Below, piece after piece: positions 58,471 to 64,000 of a stretch of DNA of 64,000 nt. Position numbers and translations under genes: made by a program. Positions within the stretch are counted from its first letter, which is position 1; every line of letters starts with the position of its first letter. Under the pieces are notes generated by a model. It ran no database searches. It was not told the DNA's origin and saw only the letters and a list, made by a program, of their open reading frames with translations. The DNA is from Halobacteriovorax sp. HLS (GTDB taxonomy: Bacteria > Bdellovibrionota > Bacteriovoracia > Bacteriovoracales > Bacteriovoracaceae). The DNA lies in the NCBI RefSeq assembly GCF_004006665.1, contig NZ_QOCL01000003.1, positions 310,001 through 374,000 on the forward strand, given 5' to 3'.

Positions 58471-59949
58471 ATGAAATCATATAATAAATTAGTCGCATTA
58501 AATGAAAAGTTACATAATTTGGCCCATCTTGGATCTATTGTAAGTTGGGATCAACAAACCATGATGCCTGCAGGATCTAACGATGCTAGGTCAAAGGCCA
58601 TGGCAGAGTTTGGTGTCTTAATGCATCAACTTTCAACTGATCCTAAAATTGGTGATAATCTAGAGCTCGCTGCTAATGAAGATTTAGATAGTAATCAAAG
58701 AGCAACTTTAAGAGAGATGAGAAGAAGCTATGAAATGGCAACCATCTTACCTGAAAAATTAGTAAAGGCTAAGTCTCTTGCAGGTTCTAAGTGTGAGCAC
58801 GCTTGGCGTGATCAAAGAGGTAAGAACGATTGGAGTGGCTTCTTAGATAACTTTAAAGAGGTTGTTTCTCTCTCAAGAGAAGAAGCTAATTTGAGAGCGG
58901 ACAAGTCAGGACTAACTCCTTATGATGCCTTGGTTGATCTTTATGAACCTGGTATGACTTCAAAGACTTTAGACAGTATTTTTAATGATGTTAAAAGTTG
59001 GCTTCCTAAGTTAATTGAAGACGTTGTTGAAAAACAAAAGTCTATTAATATCATTGAACCAGTAGGGCCTTTTAGTGTCGAGAGTCAAAAAGAATTAGGT
59101 TTAAAAGTTATGGCCAAGCTTGGTTTTGACTTTAATAAAGGAAGAGTTGATATTTCTTCACATCCTTTTTGCGGAGGAGTTAGTGAAGATATAAGAATGA
59201 CCACTCGCTATGATGAGTCTGATTTTGTACAGTCTCTAATGGGGATTGTTCATGAAACAGGTCACGCTAGATATGAACAAAATTTGCCAAAAGATTTCCT
59301 GGCCCTTCCATCTGGTTCAGCTCGCTCAATGGGAATTCACGAGAGTCAGAGTCTTTTTTTTGAAATGCAGATTGGAAGAGGTAGGCCATTTCTTGAGTCT
59401 ATTCATAAAGACTTAATTGATTGTTTTGGAGACAAAGATTTCTTCTCGTTAGACAACCTTGTTAAAATTTATGGCAGAGTTCAACCTGGTTTTATTCGCG
59501 TTGACGCTGATGAAGTTACCTATCCAGCTCATGTGATTCTTCGCTATGAAATTGAGAGAGATCTGATAAATGGAAAGATAGAGGCCTCTGATATCCCTGA
59601 TATCTGGAACGATTTAATGATGAAGTATTTAGGAATTGATACTAAAGGGAATTTCTCTCAGGGACCTATGCAAGATATACATTGGACAGATGGAGCATTC
59701 GGGTATTTTCCTTCCTATACTTTAGGAGCAATGTATGCTGCTCAACAATTCAATACTGTAGAGAAACTAAACCCTTCTATTCATGACTCAATTGCTCGTG
59801 GAGACTACAGTGCTGCATTTGATTGGCTGAAGAAAAATATATGGGAAAAGGGTAGTTTATTAACCACGAATGAGCTCATTGTGCAGGCGACTGGCGAAGA
59901 GCTTAACCCTAAGTTTTTGAAAGATCATCTTGTATCAAGATATCTATAA
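58471..59949 (+). CDS. Carboxypeptidase Taq (M32) metallopeptidase
   Basis: M32 carboxypeptidases remove C-terminal residues using a metal bound by HExxH. The 492-residue protein has SLMGIVHETGHARYEQNLPK (HETGH near residue 264), with the downstream IHESQSLFFEMQIGR giving the third ligand Glu. The HPFCGGVSEDIRMTTRYDE and RVDADEVTYPAHVILRYEIE motifs, and WDQQTMMPAG near the N-terminus, are all family signatures. It has no signal peptide and should act in the cytosol. Length is normal. Confidence 0.95.
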   Translation: MKSYNKLVALNEKLHNLAHLGSIVSWDQQTMMPAGSNDARSKAMAEFGVLMHQLSTDPKIGDNLELAANEDLDSNQRATLREMRRSYEMATILPEKLVKAKSLAGSKCEHAWRDQRGKNDWSGFLDNFKEVVSLSREEANLRADKSGLTPYDALVDLYEPGMTSKTLDSIFNDVKSWLPKLIEDVVEKQKSINIIEPVGPFSVESQKELGLKVMAKLGFDFNKGRVDISSHPFCGGVSEDIRMTTRYDESDFVQSLMGIVHETGHARYEQNLPKDFLALPSGSARSMGIHESQSLFFEMQIGRGRPFLESIHKDLIDCFGDKDFFSLDNLVKIYGRVQPGFIRVDADEVTYPAHVILRYEIERDLINGKIEASDIPDIWNDLMMKYLGIDTKGNFSQGPMQDIHWTDGAFGYFPSYTLGAMYAAQQFNTVEKLNPSIHDSIARGDYSAAFDWLKKNIWEKGSLLTTNELIVQATGEELNPKFLKDHLVSRYL

Positions 59950-60007
59950 TTTTATTTTTGTTAGTAAAATCTCTTGCTCTAAGCAAAAATACTTTTAAAA
60001 TAGAATA

Positions 60008-60727
60008 GTGAAAGCTTTAGTCTTATCCTTTATTCTTTCTGTTTTATTTTGTCTGCAAGTTAGCGCCAAGCAACCTCCTGTCGTGATAAAGGTAGGGACT
60101 GTGGCCATTGCTAAGAAATGGTCTGATATCTATAGCGAAGTATCTCGTCTCATTCTCGAAAAAGCGCAGCTTAAGTCTCGCATAATGGTAACTCCTTATT
60201 TAAGAGTAAAGAACGGCCTAGAGGATGGTACGATTCATATGAGTATTATGTTTAGGTCCGCTGACGTAGATACTTACACTGTAGCGATTGGGAAAGTTAG
60301 GGAAAAAAAGATCGTCGTTTTGGGAAAGAGAGGAAATCATTTTAACTCTTTATCAAGTTTACATGGGAAGACTGTAGCGACTCAAAGAGGTACTCACTAT
60401 GATGCTGACTTTGATAAGGATGATAAAATCTTAAAACAGTCTTCTAATAGTTACGAACAAAATATTCTTCTTGTTTTAAAAGGCCGTGTTGATGGTGTGA
60501 TTGGTGACTATCAAAGTATCTTAACTGTTGCAAAAGGTTTGGGACATTCTCCAAGTGATTTTGATAGACCGTTAGTTCTAAGCCGTAAAAGTTCTTGGCT
60601 ATTATTATCAAGCTCTAGTGTAACTCCTGAGTTACGAAAAAAGATTGAGATTGCCTACCAGAGCGTATTGAATTCTGGACAAATAGAGAAGCTAATTAAT
60701 ACTTATCCATCATGGTTAAAAGATTAG
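60008..60727 (+). CDS. Periplasmic substrate-binding protein, family 3
   Basis: The 239-residue product starts at GTG with no clear ribosome binding site and has a signal peptide (LVLSFILSVLFCLQVSA). The fold features are IKVGTVAIAKKWSDIYSEVS, LEDGTIHMSIMFRSADVD, SLSSLHGKTVATQRGTHYDA and LLVLKGRVDGVIGDYQSI. It resembles the binding protein at 45769 only at the family level. No permease genes are adjacent. The ligand is unknown. Confidence 0.85.
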   Translation: MKALVLSFILSVLFCLQVSAKQPPVVIKVGTVAIAKKWSDIYSEVSRLILEKAQLKSRIMVTPYLRVKNGLEDGTIHMSIMFRSADVDTYTVAIGKVREKKIVVLGKRGNHFNSLSSLHGKTVATQRGTHYDADFDKDDKILKQSSNSYEQNILLVLKGRVDGVIGDYQSILTVAKGLGHSPSDFDRPLVLSRKSSWLLLSSSSVTPELRKKIEIAYQSVLNSGQIEKLINTYPSWLKD

Positions 60728-60737
60728 CTCGTAATTC

Positions 60738-61091
60738 TTAATCTAGTTTTGATCCCCAGTCACATAATTGATCAAGAATAGGTGAAAGCTCTTTTGCAAG
60801 CTCAGTCGGTGAGTATTCTACTTTGGGTGGAATTTCTGGATAAACTTTTCTCGTAACGAGTCCATCTCTTTCGAGCTCTCTTAACTGTTGAGTCAGCATT
60901 TTTTGAGTAATTTTTGGAATGCTCTTTTTTATTTCTCCAAACCTTAAGGTTTTCTCTCTAAGTATGTAGAGAACAATAACTTTCCATTTTCCGCCGATAA
61001 CACTTAGGGCCTTTGTTATTGGGCAATCAAATATATCTTTTTCACTAGTATTAGTTTCACAATTTGATCTTTTAGAAGACTTCTTGGTCAT
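60738..61091 (-). CDS. HxlR-family transcriptional regulator
   Basis: This winged-helix regulator (117 residues from the ATG at 61091, which has GAGGGAA just upstream) contains DCPITKALSVIGGKWKVIVL, LREKTLRFGEIKKSIPKITQ, KMLTQQLRELERDGLVTRKV and PPKVEYSPTELAKELSPIL, the HxlR signature. The Cys before the helix is the redox-sensing position in several HxlR proteins. It is divergent from an old yellow enzyme gene and probably regulates it; two palindromes lie in the shared promoter region. Confidence 0.93.
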   Translation of the reverse strand: MTKKSSKRSNCETNTSEKDIFDCPITKALSVIGGKWKVIVLYILREKTLRFGEIKKSIPKITQKMLTQQLRELERDGLVTRKVYPEIPPKVEYSPTELAKELSPILDQLCDWGSKLD

Positions 61092-61154
61092 AGTTCCCTC
61101 GAGGATACAGTGTTTCAAAATAGTGCGTACTTGTAAATTTTGGAAAAATCTTTA

Positions 61155-61188
61155 GTATGCTTTTATACCTAAGTATCTTTTGGATACT
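61155..61188. promoter_or_regulatory. Two operator-like palindromes between hxlR and the OYE gene
   Basis: GTAT-GCTTTT-ATAC (61155-61168) and AGTATC-TTTTG-GATACT (61172-61188) are inverted repeats sharing GTAT/ATAC ends. They lie in the divergent promoter region, where an HxlR dimer would be expected to bind. The sequence is seen directly; binding is inferred. Confidence 0.5.
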
Positions 61189-61215
61189 ATCATACTTTAC
61201 TATACTGGAGAACCT

Positions 61216-62253
61216 ATGAAATTACTTGAAAAATATAAGCTAAATTCTACAATTGAAATGCAAAATCGAATAGTTATGGCACCACTAACGAGATGTTTTG
61301 CTACTGATGAGCTCGTTCCAACACAACTTATGGCCGATTACTATGAGAAAAGGGCCGATGCTGGTTTGATAATTACTGAAGCGACAATAGTCACTAAAGG
61401 TGGTCAGGGATATCCAAATACACCAGGGCTGTTTTCCAAGGAGCAAGGCGATGGCTGGAAGCTTGTAACTGATAAGGTTCACAAAAGAGGTGGGAAAATA
61501 TTTGCTCAGTTGTGGCATGTGGGGCGTGTGAGCCACTCTATTTATTTAAATGGAAACGCTCCTGTGGCCCCTTCGGCAGTTCTGCTCGCAGGAAGAGTTC
61601 CAAGGGCAGAAGATTTAGAGTACCCAATGCCTAGAGCTCTAGAAATTTCAGAGATAGAAACAATTATTCAAGAATTTAAACAGGCCGCGATTAATGCCAT
61701 TGAAGCAGGGTTTGATGGGGTTGAGATTCATGGTGCTAATGGATACTTAATTGATCAATTCCTTCATCAACATACTAATCTTAGGGATGACCAATACGGA
61801 GGTAGTGTCGCAAATAGAGCTAGGTTTGCTTTACAAATTATCGATGAGACGATTAAGGCCATTGGTTCACATAGAGTGGGAATTCGTTTATCGCCAGCTG
61901 CTTATTTCAATATGGAATATGTCAAAGGTGATGAAGATACTTTCGATTTTCTATTGGAGATGATTAATGACAAGAATATGGCCTATGTCCATGTCGGAAT
62001 ATTCGATGACACCGCAAGCTTTGATTACCTTGGTGGAACTGTAAGTGAATATATTAGATCAAAGTACAAAGGCGTTCTTATTGCTTCAGGTGGAAAAACG
62101 AGTGAAGTTGCCGAACAAGATCTTCACTTAAATAAGTATGACTTAGTTGCCATTGGGAGGCCATTTATTGCAAACCCTGACTATGTAAGTCGTGTTAGGT
62201 CTAATAGTTCTTTAGTGGACTATAATGAATCAATGTTAACTTCATTAGTGTAA
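61216..62253 (+). CDS. Old yellow enzyme-family alkene reductase (NemA-like)
   Basis: The FMN enzyme reduces activated C=C bonds or nitro compounds with NADPH. The 345 residues from the ATG at 61216 (GGAGAA site) have NRIVMAPLTRCFATDELVPT, AQLWHVGRVSH, VEIHGANGYLIDQFLHQHTN then LRDDQYGGS (catalytic His-Asn and Tyr region), VGIRLSPAAYF and LVAIGRPFIANPDYVSR, all OYE signatures. An upstream ATG at 61180 lies in the operator region and is unlikely. Its divergence from an HxlR regulator is a common inducible electrophile-response arrangement. Confidence 0.94.
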   Translation: MKLLEKYKLNSTIEMQNRIVMAPLTRCFATDELVPTQLMADYYEKRADAGLIITEATIVTKGGQGYPNTPGLFSKEQGDGWKLVTDKVHKRGGKIFAQLWHVGRVSHSIYLNGNAPVAPSAVLLAGRVPRAEDLEYPMPRALEISEIETIIQEFKQAAINAIEAGFDGVEIHGANGYLIDQFLHQHTNLRDDQYGGSVANRARFALQIIDETIKAIGSHRVGIRLSPAAYFNMEYVKGDEDTFDFLLEMINDKNMAYVHVGIFDDTASFDYLGGTVSEYIRSKYKGVLIASGGKTSEVAEQDLHLNKYDLVAIGRPFIANPDYVSRVRSNSSLVDYNESMLTSLV

Positions 62254-62341
62254 TAGTTAAGAGTTTTATACCGGAATATAGGGGTGCGCGTCTTTTAAAA
62301 AAATGAGTTTGCTTTGATCCTTTAAAGAAGGAGCTTTATAA

Positions 62342-62899
62342 ATGATCAAACTTTTTTTTGTAGGCCTACTATCTCTATATTCTATTAACTCTTATAGCTT
62401 GGTTGGAGTAGGTGGTTATGTTCCTTTTGGTATGAGCACACAAAGTGAATCTGATGGATCAAGAAGAACCTTCTCTTTTGAGCCTTATGTCTATGCTAAT
62501 ACAATCTTGTCAGCTCCCTATAATCATCTATTCTTACCTGAGGTTGGACTGGTTATTCATACAGCTGAGAAGTTTGACGACTATAGTAAGTCCACAATAT
62601 TCTTGCTCTTAGATGTTGGGTACAAATTTACACCTGCATTGATTTTAAGGTATGGGCTAGGTTTGTTTAGAACTTCGATCAGCTCTGATGGTGGCGCTGT
62701 TATATTAAATAATGGCTCTGGAACTTCAACATTTTATAAAGCGAGTGATTCTTCAACTAGTTATAATACAACTTGGAATCTAGGGCTTGAACATTCATTT
62801 AACTCAAATTATTCTTTAAAGTTTCAGACATATCTGTTTGAACCAATTTCTTCTCAAAGAGATATTAGTTATTCTCTTTCAATTTCTTATTATAGGTAA
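62342..62899 (+). CDS. Outer-membrane beta-barrel-like protein
   Basis: The 185-residue product has AAGGAG upstream, a signal peptide (LFFVGLLSLYSINSYS) and repeating strands with aromatic girdles: GVGGYVPFGMSTQSE, FLLLDVGYKFTPALILRYGL, TWNLGLEHSFNSNYSLKFQT and SYSLSISYYR at the end. Eight strands would fit the length, as in small OmpA- or OmpX-type barrels. No specific family is recognised. The metalloprotease gene follows after four bases. Confidence 0.75.
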   Translation: MIKLFFVGLLSLYSINSYSLVGVGGYVPFGMSTQSESDGSRRTFSFEPYVYANTILSAPYNHLFLPEVGLVIHTAEKFDDYSKSTIFLLLDVGYKFTPALILRYGLGLFRTSISSDGGAVILNNGSGTSTFYKASDSSTSYNTTWNLGLEHSFNSNYSLKFQTYLFEPISSQRDISYSLSISYYR

Positions 62900-62903
62900 A
62901 ATT

Positions 62904-63671
62904 ATGAAGGCCATTGCAGTATTTATTATTTGTATGAGTTGTTTTAATTCTAATGCATTTACTCTTGTCTCTAGTCCTCCTACAAAGTTTCCGGTGATGG
63001 AAGTAGTAGTTAATGTATCTAGTGACAGTTGTTCAGGAGCTGGTATTACGAATGAAGGTCTACTTGATTTAGTCGAAACAGCGGCCAATGATTTTTGGAA
63101 TAGTGTCACAACAAGTGCACTAGTTCTTAAAAGAGGTACTCTTGTGTCGACAACATTGAATGGAGTAACCTCTATAGGAGCTGCGGCCTCTCAGACTACA
63201 GCAAATACCATTATAGTTGGATGTTCTACAAATACGACTTTATTTCCAACTCCTGGGAGTGATAACACTCTTGGTGTAGGAGGAATTGGATCTTACTCAA
63301 GTGGAGTAAAGGGTGCCTTTCTCGTGAATGCTAATGGTAATTTTGTGAATCAAGGACAAACTGAGCGCTTAGCTGTCATCGCACATGAGCTTGGTCATGC
63401 TTTAGGTCTAGGTCATTCGTCTGACCCTATTGCTCTAATGTACTACTCTGTCAGTTCTAAAACACAAGAGAGATTAACTATGGATGATAAGGATGGCCTA
63501 ACTTATCTCTACCCGAACGAAGATGCTATTGCTGCTAGTTGTGGGAGTGTCTCATACAGTGGCGATAATGGAGGAGGCCCTAGCAGTTTATTGCTAACTC
63601 TTCTTGGATTTTTATTACTCATGAGATTCGCTCGTTTTGACAAAAAAAATGCCTCCATAATGGAGGCATAA
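62904..63671 (+). CDS. Secreted matrixin-like metalloprotease with C-terminal sorting tail
   Basis: From the ATG at 62904 the 255-residue product has a signal peptide (AIAVFIICMSCFNSNAF) and the zinc motif VIAHELGHALGLGHSSD (HExxHxxGxxH, about residues 158-174) with ALMYYSVS as Met turn, a matrixin/M10-type peptidase. The C-terminus has SGDNGGGPSSLLLTLLGFLL followed by basic residues, which resembles a GlyGly-CTERM or MYXO-CTERM surface-sorting tail. An in-frame ATG at 62838 overlaps the previous gene and is unlikely. Its last codons form the terminator of the convergent gene. Confidence 0.88.
   Translation: MKAIAVFIICMSCFNSNAFTLVSSPPTKFPVMEVVVNVSSDSCSGAGITNEGLLDLVETAANDFWNSVTTSALVLKRGTLVSTTLNGVTSIGAAASQTTANTIIVGCSTNTTLFPTPGSDNTLGVGGIGSYSSGVKGAFLVNANGNFVNQGQTERLAVIAHELGHALGLGHSSDPIALMYYSVSSKTQERLTMDDKDGLTYLYPNEDAIAASCGSVSYSGDNGGGPSSLLLTLLGFLLLMRFARFDKKNASIMEA
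63640..63669 (-). terminator. Terminator of lysyl-tRNA synthetase gene
   Basis: ATGCCTCCA (63649-63657) pairs with TGGAGGCAT (63661-63669) around TAA. On the minus strand it is followed by a run of eight Ts. The hairpin also encodes the last six codons of the convergent metalloprotease, so coding and termination signals overlap. Confidence 0.85.
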
Positions 63672-63673
63672 AA

Positions 63674-64000
63674 CTATTTAAATAGTTGTAGAACTCTGTC
63701 TTTACCAATGGTTCGAATGAAGCCTGCTAATTTAGGTCCTTTCTCTTTGCAGATTAACTTTTGGTACATAACAGGAAATACATCATTTGGCTGAACTTCA
63801 ACGGCATGAATGATTTCATACATCTTTTCATGAAGTTCTTTGTCTGTTGATATTGAATCCCAATCACTTTCCATAAAGCTAGTAAACTTATTCATAAATT
63901 CTTTTTGCTTATCATCAACAGAGTATTCTACTGCAGATTTATTAATCTGAAATTTAAACTCTTCTGGAGCATAGTTTTCAAGCCAAAATAGTGCACATGT
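63674..64000 (-). CDS. lysK: Lysyl-tRNA synthetase, class I, C-terminal part (cut by edge)
   Basis: Class I LysRS charges tRNA-Lys by a Rossmann-fold mechanism and replaces the usual class II enzyme in archaea and some bacteria. The frame is open to the window edge; the ATG at 63895 is internal. It encodes CALFWLENYAPEEFKFQI (edge), then DDKQKEFMNKFTSFMESDWD, ELHEKMYEIIHAVEVQPNDV, FPVMYQKLICKEKGPKLAGF and IRTIGKDRVLQLF, the C-terminal alpha-helical cage of LysK, with the conserved YxxxxxKxxGPxLxxF pattern. The catalytic KMSKS part lies beyond the edge. The terminator at 63640-63669 follows it. Confidence 0.85.
   Translation of the reverse strand, partial: TCALFWLENYAPEEFKFQINKSAVEYSVDDKQKEFMNKFTSFMESDWDSISTDKELHEKMYEIIHAVEVQPNDVFPVMYQKLICKEKGPKLAGFIRTIGKDRVLQLFK

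Noticed and set aside
63674-63895. A separate 73-residue gene at the right end
   Set aside because: The frame continues upstream without a stop to the window edge and the whole matches the C-terminus of class I lysyl-tRNA synthetase, so the ATG at 63895 is internal.

Overview
The window is AT-rich, gene-dense bacterial chromosome. Nearly every second product has a signal peptide or lipobox. Many small secreted proteins have no obvious family, and there are several peptidoglycan-active or secreted peptidases, FG-GAP and ankyrin-like surface proteins, a class I lysyl-tRNA synthetase, a SWIB protein and menaquinone genes. Together these suggest a Bdellovibrionota-type predator, most likely a marine Bacteriovoracales (Halobacteriovorax-like) organism. 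This is inferred from gene style; no rRNA is present to confirm it.

Layout. 1-0.5 kb: two small secreted proteins on the minus strand, one cut by the edge. 0.5-6.9 kb: a tRNA-modification and export operon (queA-tgt-yajC-tatA-secD-secF plus an accessory membrane protein). 6.9-13.4 kb: a Cys-rich lipoprotein, an HU-type protein, tRNA-Cys, two secreted proteins and a 12-repeat FG-GAP lipoprotein. 13.4-17 kb: an accessory island with two ankyrin-like genes, a REP-associated tyrosine transposase, four copies of a shared repeat, a HigBA-like toxin-antitoxin pair and an ORF6N remnant. The last repeat forms the C-terminus of an ABC1/UbiB-like kinase. 17-26.4 kb: SWIB protein, YcgN, MepA and an amidase (tail to tail), a degenerate HD-GYP protein, an SH3 protein, AstE-like hydrolase, an MBL-fold lipoprotein, an HNH nuclease and an alpha/beta hydrolase that seems to start at ATT.

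27.8-32.6 kb: a complete chaperone-usher pilus operon (major pilin, mini-pilin-like protein, chaperone, usher, tip adhesin) with hairpins between the pilin and the assembly genes. 32.6-39.7 kb: a TauE-type permease, stand-alone RlmK-type methyltransferase, a papain-like secreted protein, and a divergent pair ending in a 1004-residue protein with two amidoligase (GCS-fold)-like domains. 39.7-45.8 kb: a probable metal/redox cluster. It holds a His/Met-rich secreted protein, two related small secreted proteins, a CPC thioredoxin-fold protein, a Cys-rich exported barrel-like protein and a RegB/RegA (PrrB/PrrA)-like two-component pair. A perfect 17-bp palindrome lies in the divergent promoter region. 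45.8-48.5 kb: a periplasmic binding protein, a porin-like protein and two small lipoproteins.

48.5-55.2 kb: menaquinone genes menG-menF-menD-menA-menC in one operon, with a divergent polyprenyl diphosphate synthase for the side chain; menB, menE and menH are not in the window. 55.2-64 kb: aminopeptidase P with a hairpin over its ribosome binding site, small secreted and cytosolic proteins, an M32 carboxypeptidase, a second binding protein, an HxlR regulator divergent from an old yellow enzyme, an outer-membrane-like protein, a matrixin-like metalloprotease with a C-terminal sorting tail, and the C-terminal part of class I lysyl-tRNA synthetase. The strongest candidates for new biology are the repeat/transposase island, the amidoligase-papain pair and the RegBA-like metal/redox cluster.
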